In this document: piece by piece, positions 8,626 to 19,057 of the stretch | How the letters are laid out: each line of letters begins with the position of its first letter | Position numbering within the stretch: position 1 is the stretch's first letter | From: Mycobacterium sp. MYCO198283 | GTDB lineage: Bacteria; Actinomycetota; Actinomycetes; Mycobacteriales; Mycobacteriaceae | Direction of reading: 5' to 3' | Assembly: GCF_021213805.1 (NCBI RefSeq) | Contig: NZ_JAJQJI010000001.1 | Span: 248,001 to 312,000 of the forward strand | Length of the DNA stretch: 64,000 bases | Notes under the pieces: generated by a model | Seen by the model: only the letters and a program-made list of their open reading frames with translations | Told to the model about the DNA's origin: nothing | The model's database searches: none | Made by a program: the position numbers and the translations under genes

Positions 8626-9177
8626 TCACCGACCCTGGTCCAGGAGCGCCAGCAGCTTCGTCGTCGTCGTCCAACTGCGGATGGTCATCAGCTTGTACTC
8701 CGGCGTGCCGACGATCTTGCCCATCTTGCTCTGCGTGCGGCGCGCGCTGAGCCGGGCGAAGTACACGACCCCGCGACCAGCCCACGCCTGGTCGACCCCG
8801 TCGCGGAGCTCGACGGCCGCCAGCGCCTGCTCCGCGGTGAGTGGCGCCTTCAGAAAAACGACATCCGAGTGGTAGGTGTCCGGTGCGGTGCCGAAACCGG
8901 CGGGTGCGTCGTCGACGACGGCGCGGAGCTCGTCGTGCGAGCGGACGACCACGACGAGCGGGATACCGAAGCGGGCTTCGAGAACGGCTTCGATGTCGTC
9001 CTCCAGCGCGGGGCGCGGCGCGTCCGACGAGAACAGCACGTTGCCCGACTGGATGTATGTGCTGACCGACGTGTACCCGTGCGACTCGAACGCGTCGCGT
9101 AGATCGGCCATCACGACCTTGTTGCGGCCGCCGACGTTGATGCCGCGCAGCAGCGCGACGAAGCGCGTCGTTCCCAT
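8626..9177 (-). CDS. DUF1697 family protein
   Basis: 183 residues with the DUF1697 hallmarks: FVALLRGINVGGRNKV at the N terminus, YIQSGNVLFSS near residue 45, and a C-terminal WTTTTKLLAL. The family is widespread in actinobacteria and has no established biochemical role. The ATG at 9177 fits the usual family start. Upstream and downstream intergenic stretches (8355-8625 and 9178-9293) hold no gene that I can support. Confidence 0.85.
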   Translation of the reverse strand: MGTTRFVALLRGINVGGRNKVVMADLRDAFESHGYTSVSTYIQSGNVLFSSDAPRPALEDDIEAVLEARFGIPLVVVVRSHDELRAVVDDAPAGFGTAPDTYHSDVVFLKAPLTAEQALAAVELRDGVDQAWAGRGVVYFARLSARRTQSKMGKIVGTPEYKLMTIRSWTTTTKLLALLDQGR

Positions 9178-9293
9178 GGTCGGACGGTACTTCGGACCGT
9201 TGCCACCGCACCGCGTTTACGTGCGACCAGCGACTCTGCGTGGTGAGTACTCCAGGCTGGCGTGCCGCCGGAGTTTGGCCCGACAGGAGTGAC

Positions 9294-9579
9294 GTGACCG
9301 CTATCGGGATCGGACTCGTTATCGTCGGCTTTGCGGGGATTATCGCGTCGCTCATCGTGCGGCGGAACCGCAACGAGCATTCCGGCGGTCAGTTGCAGGT
9401 ACGACGGGCGAGGGGTTGGGGGCGTTGTGGCGTTCGCCATTTGCCTGCTTGGCTTCAGCCTTCTCGACGAACCACCGAACCGCGACCTTCTGCTAGGAGC
9501 ATCGGTTGTCGCCTTCGGTTGCGCCGTCAGCATCGTCGCGAGAAATCGTCTAGCGCCGTCAGCAGAACCGCTTGGTCGG
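9294..9579 (+). pseudogene. Frameshifted small membrane protein
   Basis: A GTG at 9294 with an AGGAG site at 9285-9289 opens a frame coding a hydrophobic helix (IGIGLVIVGFAGIIASLIV) followed by RRNRNEHSGG. The coding character then moves by one base near 9395-9402, where the second frame gives two further hydrophobic stretches (VAFAICLLGFSLL and LLLGASVVAFGCAVSIVA). Together they read like one three-helix membrane protein broken by a +1 frameshift. The second frame runs into the tRNA-like fragment at 9579. Assembly error is an alternative. Confidence 0.35.
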
Positions 9580-9620
9580 TGCCCCCAGTCGGACTCGAAC
9601 CGACACTGGCGAATTGTAAG
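9579..9620 (-). repeat. tRNA 3'-half fragment, likely attachment-site copy of tRNA-Leu(TAA)
   Basis: Bases 9579-9606 match 13578-13605, the 3' end of the intact tRNA-Leu, over 28 consecutive bases covering the acceptor 3' strand and the T arm. Similarity continues weakly into the anticodon arm (to ~9620) and then stops; no 5' half of a tRNA follows. Same orientation as the intact gene. This is the arrangement expected at the far end of an element integrated into a tRNA 3' end. Confidence 0.75.
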
Positions 9621-9887
9621 GTAGCGCGCCGCGTTCGGCGACCTCGGGAAACGCTTCGCTGAGAGATCACCTCTGAAATCAGACAACGCTCTCTTTTTCG
9701 GCATTCTAAGTAAGGGTCCGGTTCGGCCCCGATTCGCCCGCGAGTCGCCCAGGTCGCCGTGACGATCTTGATCCGGAGGTCTTAGCTACGGTCAGGCCGG
9801 CGCGGAAAGTCCAAAACCAAGACGGCGTTGTCGGTGGGCGGCGCTACACTTTCTGCGAACGGGTGTGCTATCGAAGCGGAAGACGAT

Positions 9888-10982
9888 ATGGCGACGAACG
9901 GTCCGAGTGCGACAACACTAGGTACAGATCAGGCGGCGTATGTGGCGCTGCCGCGCCTTCACCGGCTCGTGAACGCGGCGAGCAGAAGCTTGTTCGCGAA
10001 CGGTCACTACGACGACGCGGTATTCAACGCGTTCAAGGCCGTGGAAGATCGTGTGAAGCATCTAAGCGACAGTTCTGACATTGGCAAACGCCTCATAGCT
10101 TTCGCGCTAAATAAGAATTCTCCAAAGCTTGATATCGCATCGCCTAAGGCCGACACGTATCAGAAGGCGGACGAGCGGGAGGGCTACATGTTCCTGTTCA
10201 TGGGAGCTGCATTGGGTATCCGAAATCCGCGCGGCCACGGTGGGAATTTGAATACTGCCGATGACGAGGCCGCAGAAATGCTGATGCTCGCAAGTCTTTT
10301 GATGCGTGCCTTGGACCGCGCAGAGGAGCAGCTGGCTCTTCAACCTGCCGAGGCATACACAAGCGGTGATTGGTACGAGGACGGCAATGACGACGACCCC
10401 GGCACTTTGGATCGCATAGTCGCCATGGAAGAGGCCCTGCCAGAAATCCAGGCGACGGTGGAACAAATGGCCGTTTGTCTCGTGAAGTTCTCCGCCGTTT
10501 CGCACGAATACACGCCGCAAATCAAAGCCGGCAGAAACAATCCGAGCATGGCTGCGCGCCTACGCGTTGTCCGAAAATTTGCCGAAGAACTCAAGCCGCC
10601 AGCCGGGAGGTTTCGCAAACTAGCAGCGGAATATGTTGGCCAGGTTGTGCAGCTCGATAGCGGGCTCGGTGCGTTCACGGAGTTGCATCCCTTCGCGAGC
10701 ATGTCGGCCGACGAGCAGGCGCAGTATTCATTATTGGCTGGACAAGTACGACGGGCGCGTGAGGCGAGTATCGGGGCCGTTGACGCCGCCAAGACCATGA
10801 GTTCAAACTTCGCGGGTGTAGCGAAGCTGAGCAAGGCACTGAAGACGCCGTCTGCAGACCTCCGCGATGGCGTCCGCAATCTGGAAAGTGTGCTGCACTA
10901 CTACGACGAGTGGGTGGAAGGATTCAGGACGGTGGGCGTGTGGGGCGATAACCATTCGGTTGATTCGCCCTATTCCCTATGA
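9888..10982 (+). CDS. HEPN-motif protein with TIGR02391/Ymh-like domain, probable phage-defence factor
   Basis: 364 residues from ATG 9888 (GCGGAAG upstream). Residues ~22-135 match the TIGR02391/Hypoth_Ymh pattern: LHRLVNAASRSLFANGHY, AVFNAFKAVEDRVK, then GYMFLFMGAALGIRNPRGHGG. The RNPRGH piece is an R-x4-H motif typical of HEPN RNases. The C-terminal ~230 residues are helical, unrecognised, and may be a sensor or regulatory part. Base composition is visibly poorer in GC than in flanking core genes. It is the first gene of the tRNA-Leu island. An RNase-based abortive infection role is inference from the HEPN motif and location. Confidence 0.7.
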   Translation: MATNGPSATTLGTDQAAYVALPRLHRLVNAASRSLFANGHYDDAVFNAFKAVEDRVKHLSDSSDIGKRLIAFALNKNSPKLDIASPKADTYQKADEREGYMFLFMGAALGIRNPRGHGGNLNTADDEAAEMLMLASLLMRALDRAEEQLALQPAEAYTSGDWYEDGNDDDPGTLDRIVAMEEALPEIQATVEQMAVCLVKFSAVSHEYTPQIKAGRNNPSMAARLRVVRKFAEELKPPAGRFRKLAAEYVGQVVQLDSGLGAFTELHPFASMSADEQAQYSLLAGQVRRAREASIGAVDAAKTMSSNFAGVAKLSKALKTPSADLRDGVRNLESVLHYYDEWVEGFRTVGVWGDNHSVDSPYSL

Positions 10983-11063
10983 CGCAATGGCACTACAGGC
11001 CATCTGGACTCGTCAGCGTGAAGGCATCTGCGTCCTGAAAGATATTTTGCCATATGGATCGGA

Positions 11064-11200
11064 GGATCGCAGTACACCTTGGTCCAGATCAGCGAACGGC
11101 TTGCCGAAGCCGGCACCCAACCATCAGTCGGAGCCGTCGGTTCTTCGTATGACAACGCGTTGGCCGAAACGATCAACGGGCTATACAAGACCGAGTTGAT
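11064..11200 (+). mobile_element. IS3-type transposase fragment
   Basis: Reading from 11064 gives GSQYTLVQISERLAEAG, VGSSYDNALAETINGLYKTELI, a well-known conserved block of IS3-family OrfB (DDE domain end, with the SYDNA-AE motif). The similarity stops near 11200. There is no start, no remaining catalytic domain and no terminal repeats nearby, so it is a relic. The stretches 10983-11063 and 11201-11326 hold nothing else that I recognise. Confidence 0.75.
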
Positions 11201-11326
11201 CAGCATTCTTGTATCAACCATCGTGCCGAGCGCGTCAAGAGTTAATCCCTACAAGCTGTCGGACGTGCATGCAATACTTGTCAGCATGACCGAAGTGAAT
11301 GGAAGGCGACACCGCCCGCACAGGCG

Positions 11327-12088
11327 ATGACTAACCTCAATAGCCTGATGGCGACGATCCTACTTATTGCTATCCGCGGAGCTTTCGGCCTGGCAGTCAC
11401 TAAGCTGATCAACTGGTCGCTTCGTAAAGCTAACAAAGACAACATTCCTAAGATCAACGAGTACACGAACGAAGCTCGCAGCGAGGGCCTGTTTAAGGCG
11501 ATGCCAATAGTAGCGGCTTTCAGCGCCTTCGAGGCGACCTTCGAAGATTTTATCAAGGGAATTGTTCAGATGCATCCACAAGTTTTTGAGAACGATATGT
11601 TCAAGAAGGTCAAAATTTCCTTGAACGAGCTGTACCAACCGGGTGTCCCGATGGAGCAGAGAATCTACGATACCATAGCGCTGCACGCCGGACGCGAAGC
11701 AGGAGTGGGTCGCTACGAGGCGATGCTCAATCTGTTCGAGATAAGCGCTGGCGTACCCAAGACGATACGTGACACCTTCTACGCTTCGCAGATGTTTCGT
11801 CACGTATGGGCTCATCAGTTCGGCGTCGCGGATGCGCAGTTCGTCAAGAACGCCGCACATCTCGGATCCCGAGAGGGCGACATCGTGTCCATTCCAAACG
11901 ATAAGTTGGGAGATTATCTTTCGGTCGTTCTTACGTATGCACTCATCATAACAAGCCGACACCGTGCGCTGCACGGGCTTGACCCCATGCCGCTCGCTAG
12001 CAAGGACGCTGAAGAACATGCCATAGGGCAGGAATACTTGACACTGTACCCTAATGCGCGGCGTTCTTCACCGAATAGTTCGGCGTGA
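11327..12088 (+). CDS. Second HEPN-motif protein, RiboL-PSP-HEPN-like
   Basis: 253 residues. Residues ~60-190 resemble RiboL-PSP-HEPN domains: AAFSAFEATFEDFIKG, then FYASQMFRHVWAHQFGVADAQFV. RHVWAH is an R-x4-H motif at the expected place before a GxVD-like segment. The N terminus (ATILLIAIRGAFGLAVTKLINW) is hydrophobic or amphipathic and could anchor it to the membrane. Codon use is AT-richer than in the core genes. It follows the first HEPN gene and an IS scrap in the same island. RNA cleavage in defence is a family-based inference. Confidence 0.6.
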   Translation: MTNLNSLMATILLIAIRGAFGLAVTKLINWSLRKANKDNIPKINEYTNEARSEGLFKAMPIVAAFSAFEATFEDFIKGIVQMHPQVFENDMFKKVKISLNELYQPGVPMEQRIYDTIALHAGREAGVGRYEAMLNLFEISAGVPKTIRDTFYASQMFRHVWAHQFGVADAQFVKNAAHLGSREGDIVSIPNDKLGDYLSVVLTYALIITSRHRALHGLDPMPLASKDAEEHAIGQEYLTLYPNARRSSPNSSA

Positions 12089-12290
12089 TCGTTTGATGGC
12101 CCTCTACAGTGACGAGATCATCGGAGCGTGGCAGGACGCCTAACTCGAAGAGCATGGACTGATCGGTGCCGATTCCGCAAAGCTCATAAACTCACTAGTT
12201 CACCGCGCGACGCACTACACGCATTGATCAACGCACTCTGAACTACGAAGAGCCGGTGATGCCCAGGCCCTTGCCACCGCTCAACTTTTG

Positions 12291-13337
12291 CTAGGCAGCA
12301 GACCCGTTCAACTCGCGGCCTGGCAGGTCTACTAGCTCGATCTCCTGATCGGACTTGAGCAGCATGCGTTTTTGGCGGGCTGGCTTCCTACCGGGAATCG
12401 GCGGGTGTTCGATGCGGACAATCATCCCCGGTCGGCTGCCCTCTTCAACACGGACAACCTTCAAAATCTTTGCGCCGTAATTGAACCCGGCAGGATCGTG
12501 GCAACCCATGAACATGCCGACGTGCTCCTCCGTGAGCTCACCGGCCCGGATCGTCGTGACCGGCACCCCGCCTGGTTCCACAAAACTGAACCGGGCACGC
12601 CTGCTGCCACCGGGGGTCGATGACCGGCCGTCGGCGCTCGGCTGATCCCACGGAGTCGATGTGAAGCCAGCAGCTCTCATGTCGGCTTTGGCCTCTTCTA
12701 TGAAGTCGGCAACCTGCTGCTTCAACGTCTCCATGAAGGCGTAGACCTGCGCCTGCGTTTGTGCGTCGGTGTACGGGTCGCGGCCCGCTGCCTCGCGGAA
12801 CACGCTGATGAACTTGTTGAGTTCGTCCGACGCCGTCTTGTGCGCGACCCGTCCTGCGAAGGGCTCGGTCGTCTGCTGCACGGTCGTCATGATCGCCGCC
12901 GTCGTCCGCGTAGCGGCATCCAGCACTTTCTTCGGCGCCACCAGCTTCAGCTTGTTGACGGGGACCGCGATCCGCATCTGGGCTGCCATGACCTTCTCGG
13001 AATGGTCAAGTTTCCCTTCTGCCATCGGGTCCTCTTGACCGGTTTGGTTGTATAAGGCATCACGCATGAAGCTCCACAGACCCTTGATGTCAATGGCCGT
13101 CATGAGGATATCGGAAGAGACCTCTACGAATTCCATTCCGGCGGTGTGCAAGTCCTGTCGATCGCGCAGCTTGTCTTCGCGATCCTCCTTGCGGGCGAGC
13201 ATCTTTTCTTCGTGCTTGAACTTCCGTTTGTCGCTGCTGCGGGTGGACACGTAGCCGATGCCAGCGCCAAGGAGCCCAGAGACGAACGAGCCGGTCAGAA
13301 ACTCCGGCGTCGTCACGAACTCGAGGAACCCACTCAT
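12291..13337 (-). CDS. Membrane-anchored coiled-coil protein of unknown function
   Basis: 348 residues, not recognised. A hydrophobic segment near the N terminus (FLTGSFVSGLLGAGIGYV, about residues 13-31) is followed by a strongly charged helix (KRKFKHEEKMLARKEDREDKLRDRQDL) typical of a coiled coil. A helical middle part and a C-terminal ~110-residue region with beta character (RARFSFVEPGG, GMIVRIEHPP) follow. It is the third gene of the island and runs opposite to the HEPN genes. A phage- or plasmid-related origin is likely from context only. The 12089-12290 gap shows no gene. Confidence 0.55.
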   Translation of the reverse strand: MSGFLEFVTTPEFLTGSFVSGLLGAGIGYVSTRSSDKRKFKHEEKMLARKEDREDKLRDRQDLHTAGMEFVEVSSDILMTAIDIKGLWSFMRDALYNQTGQEDPMAEGKLDHSEKVMAAQMRIAVPVNKLKLVAPKKVLDAATRTTAAIMTTVQQTTEPFAGRVAHKTASDELNKFISVFREAAGRDPYTDAQTQAQVYAFMETLKQQVADFIEEAKADMRAAGFTSTPWDQPSADGRSSTPGGSRRARFSFVEPGGVPVTTIRAGELTEEHVGMFMGCHDPAGFNYGAKILKVVRVEEGSRPGMIVRIEHPPIPGRKPARQKRMLLKSDQEIELVDLPGRELNGSAA

Positions 13338-13578
13338 GGGCCCAGTGTGGAACGCACCGACGACAGACCCCGCCCGACACGCCGGTCAACGTCCCCGATT
13401 CCAACGACATCTCTGCTTAGATCATTAACCCTTGTGGCAGAAGTGGCGCATGAGACGAGTGCGGCGGAAGCTATGTGGGGCCGCGTCGATTCGCTCGCCC
13501 GCGTACACGCCGCGTACACGGGCCGCCCGCCGAGCCGGTCCACCCGAACCGATAATCTCCTTAACAGGCCTTTCCCAG

Positions 13579-13652
13579 TGCCCCCAGTCGGACTCGAACC
13601 GACACTTGGCGGATTTTAAGTCCGCTGCCTCTGCCAATTGGGCTATGGGGGC
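13579..13652 (-). tRNA. tRNA-Leu (anticodon TAA)
   Basis: A complete 74-nt cloverleaf on the minus strand. The acceptor GCCCCCA pairs with TGGGGGC, followed by discriminator A. The anticodon stem GCGGA/TCCGC encloses the loop CTTAAAA, giving anticodon TAA. The T arm GTCGG-TTCGAGT-CCGAC is perfect. The variable loop is only ~5 nt, although leucine tRNAs normally carry a long variable arm. CCA is not encoded. Its 3' end matches the fragment at 9579, so it marks the right end of the island. Confidence 0.9.
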
Positions 13653-13724
13653 TTCGCTCGCCGCCGGGCGTCGAGTGCAGCCTAATCGGCACCAACGAGC
13701 AGGCCACCGGCGTTAGCGTGGTCC

Positions 13725-14600
13725 ATGAAATACGTCCGGCCCGACGACGCGGTGAGCACCTACCGCTATCTGCGCATCGCCCTGGTGGCGCTGGTGGTCT
13801 TCCTCGGCGCGTCGATCGTCGACACGCGCCTCGCCGCGACCTGCTGGCAGGGGTCGATCAGCGCCTACTACTACACAACGTCGCATGCGGTGTTCGTGGC
13901 GACGCTGTGCGCGGTCGGTGTCTCGCTGATCGTCTACCAGGGCAGCAGCCGCACCGAAGACATGCTGCTCAACTTCTCCGGGACGCTGGCGTTCGCCGTC
14001 GCCCTGGTGCCGACGCGGGCGCCGACGCTCTGCGGACCCGCCCTGCCGACGCTCGAGGACGCCACGATCGGCGTCGGCAACAACATCCGGGCACTGCTGA
14101 TCGCCGTCGCGGCCGGCGCAGCGGTGTACGCCGTCATCCGCGCGGTTGCGCCCGATCCGCCGACCAACACCGTTGCCCGCACCCCACGGCCAATCACCCT
14201 CGCCGAGAGCGCATTACAGGCCGCGCTCCTCACGCTGCTCATCGTCTACTTCGGGCTGTTCCTGTCCCGATGGCGCTGGTTCCTCGACAACCGGCATCAC
14301 ATCGCCGCCGTGGCGATGTTCGTCGGCATCATCCTGGTGGTGCTGCACTACGCGCTCTACGCAGCGCGCGGTCGCGAGGCCAACCGCCGCCGCTACGTCG
14401 GCCTCTACCTCGGCGTCGCGGCGGCGATGGTCGTCACGTTGGTGCTCGCCGGCCTGCTCGCCTTCTGGAACCGCCCGCTCGGCGTGCTGATCGTCGAGGC
14501 GCTCCTCATCGCGTCGTTCGGTGTCTTCTGGCTCGTTCAGTCGTTCGACCTTTGGCAGCGCGAGCGCTACCCCGTCGGTTCGCTCGACGACCCCGGCTGA
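13725..14600 (+). CDS. Polytopic membrane protein of unknown function
   Basis: 291 residues with about seven hydrophobic segments (for example YLRIALVALVVFLGASIV, AVFVATLCAVGVSLIV, LLIAVAAGAAVYAVI, LLTLLIVYFGLFL, IAAVAMFVGIILVVL, VAAAMVVTLVLAGLLAF, VLIVEALLIASFGVFWLV). The conserved-looking SISAYYYTTSHAVFVATL loop recalls DUF998/Frag1-like proteins, but I cannot assign a family firmly. It starts 72 nt after the tRNA-Leu 5' end and faces the convergent ppx2. Confidence 0.6.
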   Translation: MKYVRPDDAVSTYRYLRIALVALVVFLGASIVDTRLAATCWQGSISAYYYTTSHAVFVATLCAVGVSLIVYQGSSRTEDMLLNFSGTLAFAVALVPTRAPTLCGPALPTLEDATIGVGNNIRALLIAVAAGAAVYAVIRAVAPDPPTNTVARTPRPITLAESALQAALLTLLIVYFGLFLSRWRWFLDNRHHIAAVAMFVGIILVVLHYALYAARGREANRRRYVGLYLGVAAAMVVTLVLAGLLAFWNRPLGVLIVEALLIASFGVFWLVQSFDLWQRERYPVGSLDDPG

Positions 14601-14693
14601 CCGTCGTCGACGCCGAGACGTGTGCCAGTGCGACGCCGCACGGCGTGTCGTGACAGTGGGTTACGTGTCGGCGACCGGGGCACCAAAGGCGCG

Positions 14694-15632
14694 CTACACC
14701 AGCGACAGCGCGATGCCGTCGAGGATGTCGTGCTCGCTGACGACGAGCTCACCGATGCCGGCGCGCTCCCCCAGGACGGCCGCGAGCTCCTCGACCACGA
14801 TGGCGCCGCCGCCGATCACGTCGACGCGGCCCTCGTGCATGGGGCCGAGCGCCGCCCGCTCGGCGCGGGGCATCGCGAGAAGCCCCTCACACACCTCGAG
14901 CAACCGATCGATCGGCACGCGCGACAGGTGAATCGCCGCAGAGTCGTACGTGGACATCCGGTGCGCCAACGCCGCCAGCGTGGTCATGGTGCCCGCGACG
15001 CCGACCCAGGTGCGGGCCCGGTCGACGGGCACGGCAGCCAGCGCTTCGGCAAGACCTTCCCGCACCACCGCGCGCGCGGCGGCCACCTCGTCGGCGGTCG
15101 GCGGATCGGAGTGCAGACACCGCTCGGTCAGCCGCACGCAGCCGATGTCAGCGGAGAAGGCGGCGGTGACGTCACGCTCCCCCAGCACGAGCTCGGTCGA
15201 GCCGCCGCCGAGGTCGACGACGAGGAAAGGCGCGTCGGCCGAACGTAATTCACCGACCGCGCCGTGGAAGGACAGCGACGCCTCCTCCGCGCCGGTGATC
15301 ACCTCGGCCACAGCGCCGTCGCTCACGCGCCCCAGCAGCGAGGCCGTCATCGCGAAGAACTCGTCGCGGTTGGCGACGTCACGGGCCGCGGACGTGGCGA
15401 CCATCCGCACCGCCTCCACGCCGTGCTCCACCATCGCGTCGACGTAATCGGCCAACGCGGCCTCGGTGCGCGCCAACGCTTCCGGCGCGAACTGGCCCGT
15501 GGCATCGACGCCCTGGCCCAGCCGCACGATCCGCATTTCCCGCACGACGTCGACGAGGCCGCCGTCGACGGCGTCCGCAATCAGCAGCCGAATCGAATTC
15601 GTGCCGCAGTCCACCGCGCCGACTCTTGTCAT
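14694..15632 (-). CDS. ppx2: Ppx/GppA family exopolyphosphatase
   Basis: 312 residues of the actin-fold Ppx/GppA phosphatases. The phosphate-1 motif is VGAVDCGTNSIRLLI at the N terminus, the phosphate-2 motif is VVDLGGGSTEL near residue 140, and DVIGGGAIVV lies near residue 270. These enzymes hydrolyse polyphosphate and/or pppGpp. The short single-module form and its position after DUF501, ftsB-like and eno fit mycobacterial Ppx2 (Rv1026 in M. tuberculosis, from memory). It is the last gene of a minus-strand run starting at eno, 22 nt after the DUF501 gene. Confidence 0.9.
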   Translation of the reverse strand: MTRVGAVDCGTNSIRLLIADAVDGGLVDVVREMRIVRLGQGVDATGQFAPEALARTEAALADYVDAMVEHGVEAVRMVATSAARDVANRDEFFAMTASLLGRVSDGAVAEVITGAEEASLSFHGAVGELRSADAPFLVVDLGGGSTELVLGERDVTAAFSADIGCVRLTERCLHSDPPTADEVAAARAVVREGLAEALAAVPVDRARTWVGVAGTMTTLAALAHRMSTYDSAAIHLSRVPIDRLLEVCEGLLAMPRAERAALGPMHEGRVDVIGGGAIVVEELAAVLGERAGIGELVVSEHDILDGIALSLV

Positions 15633-15654
15633 CCTGCTCCTCGCGTCCGCGGCA

Positions 15655-16146
15655 CTACACCCAGTCCTCTCGCCGAAGGATGCCGGCCATTGCAGGCTCG
15701 ACCGCCAACATCGCCACCGCCTCGTCGCCCAGCGGATTGACGCCGCGCCCCTTGGCCAACGAGTGCGCGATCAGCACGTGCAGGCACTTCACCCGGTCGG
15801 GCATGCCGCCGCCGGTGAACGTGGTGCCCAACGGCTCGATCGCGTCGCGCTCGGCGAGGTAGGACTCGTGCGCGCGCCGGTAGGCGGCCGCCAGGTCCGG
15901 GTCCTCCGAAAGCCGGGCGGTCATGTCCCGCATCACCCCCGCCGACTCCAACCGGCTCGCGGCCGCAGTCAGCACCGGATGTGTCAGGTAGTACAGGGTC
16001 GGAAACGGCGTGCCGTCGGGCAACCGCGGCGCGGTCTTCACCACGGCGGGTTCGCCGTTCGGGCAGCGGTAGGACACCTCGAGCACGCCGCGCGGCTCCC
16101 GGCCCAGCTGCTGGGCGACGGCCTCGAGATCGGCCGGGTCAACCAC
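15655..16146 (-). CDS. DUF501 family protein
   Basis: 163 residues, the full length of actinobacterial DUF501. Recognisable pieces are EVSYRCPNGEPAVVKTAPRL, FPTLYYLTHP, and GGMPDRVKCLHVLIAHSLAKGRGVNP (read in parts). No function is established. GTG 16146 overlaps the end of the ftsB-like gene by 8 nt, showing translational coupling in an eno-ftsB-DUF501-ppx2 operon. Confidence 0.9.
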   Translation of the reverse strand: MVDPADLEAVAQQLGREPRGVLEVSYRCPNGEPAVVKTAPRLPDGTPFPTLYYLTHPVLTAAASRLESAGVMRDMTARLSEDPDLAAAYRRAHESYLAERDAIEPLGTTFTGGGMPDRVKCLHVLIAHSLAKGRGVNPLGDEAVAMLAVEPAMAGILRREDWV

Positions 16147-16795
16147 CGGGGGCAGGCGCCGGCGCGGCCGGCGGAATCAACGGTGGGACAACGGGATCGA
16201 CGTTCTGCGGGGTGTCGGCGATGGTCTTCCACAGCGACGTGTACCACGCCTCTCCTGCCGGCGCCTTGCGTTGCAGCGGATCCTCCGGCGGCGGCACGGC
16301 ACCCGGCGGGGGCGGCGGCAGCTGCACCTCGTAAGGGATTTCGCCCGGCATCACGAACCCCAGCCGCTCCCGCGCCTGCGCCGCGATGTACACCGGATCC
16401 TTGAGCTTGTCCCGCTGCTCCTCCAGGTCGCGGATCTGTTCGCGCAGCGTGGCTTCGCTCGCCTTGAGCTGCTGCATCTCCGCGCGCTGCGCGAAGTAGG
16501 TGCGCACCGGGCTGGCGATGGTCAGCGTCAATACGCAGACCACCGCAGCCAGGATGGCCGCCCGCCGCGCGGTGGAGCCGAACCGCTGCTCGGCCTGGCG
16601 CTCGACCTGATTGCGGATGGACGTCGCGATCGATTCGGTGAGTGATGGGCTCTCGGTCCCCGATTCGTCGCTGGCCCTGGGCTTGTCGTCGCGCCGGGCG
16701 GGGGAACGGGGGCGGTCGCGACCGGTGTTCGCGGGCCGCGCGGGACGCGACGCCGGTGACCGACGCCGCGGATCCGACCGCTTCCCCTCCGGCAC
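16139..16795 (-). CDS. FtsB/DivIC-like septum formation initiator protein
   Basis: 218 residues. A basic, disordered N-terminal ~75 residues precedes one membrane helix (AAILAAVVCVLTLTIASPV). A coiled coil (EMQQLKASEATLREQIRDLEEQRDKL, read in parts) and the FtsB-family QARERLGFVMPGE motif follow. The last ~80 residues are proline-rich. FtsB-type proteins join the division complex FtsQLB and signal to septal peptidoglycan synthesis. The start GTG 16795 lies 3 nt after the eno stop, so the genes are co-transcribed. Confidence 0.88.
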   Translation of the reverse strand: MPEGKRSDPRRRSPASRPARPANTGRDRPRSPARRDDKPRASDESGTESPSLTESIATSIRNQVERQAEQRFGSTARRAAILAAVVCVLTLTIASPVRTYFAQRAEMQQLKASEATLREQIRDLEEQRDKLKDPVYIAAQARERLGFVMPGEIPYEVQLPPPPPGAVPPPEDPLQRKAPAGEAWYTSLWKTIADTPQNVDPVVPPLIPPAAPAPAPGG

Positions 16796-16798
16796 TGG

Positions 16799-18896
<2,098 letters not shown>

Positions 18897-18989
18897 GAAA
18901 CTCCCTTACACCAACTCCGGTCACAGCCATAGTCCCATGCCCGGCGGACTTTGCGAACGAGCCTGCCCGGACCGGGCGCCATTCGCTAT

Positions 18990-19008
18990 TTAGGTATGCC
19001 TATGCTGA
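18990..19008. promoter_or_regulatory. Candidate IdeR/DtxR iron box upstream of efeO
   Basis: TTAGGTATGCCTATGCTGA matches about 13 of 19 positions of the mycobacterial IdeR consensus (TTAGGTTAGGCTAACCTAA) and has a partial dyad. It ends 49 nt before the efeO start codon, where it would overlap a promoter. Iron-dependent repression of efeOB is the natural reading but is unproven. Confidence 0.5.
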
Positions 19009-19057
19009 ACTGCGGTCACCTGGGTATGGTTTCCGCGTCTACTTCCGAGGAGGACCC

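Noticed and set aside
9580-9620. A complete tRNA at the left island boundary
   Set aside because: Only the acceptor 3' strand, T arm and part of the anticodon arm are present; no pairing 5' half is found downstream.
10107-10520. Minus-strand open frames inside the first HEPN-like gene
   Set aside because: The forward frame carries a recognised domain and ribosome site; the antisense translations do not.
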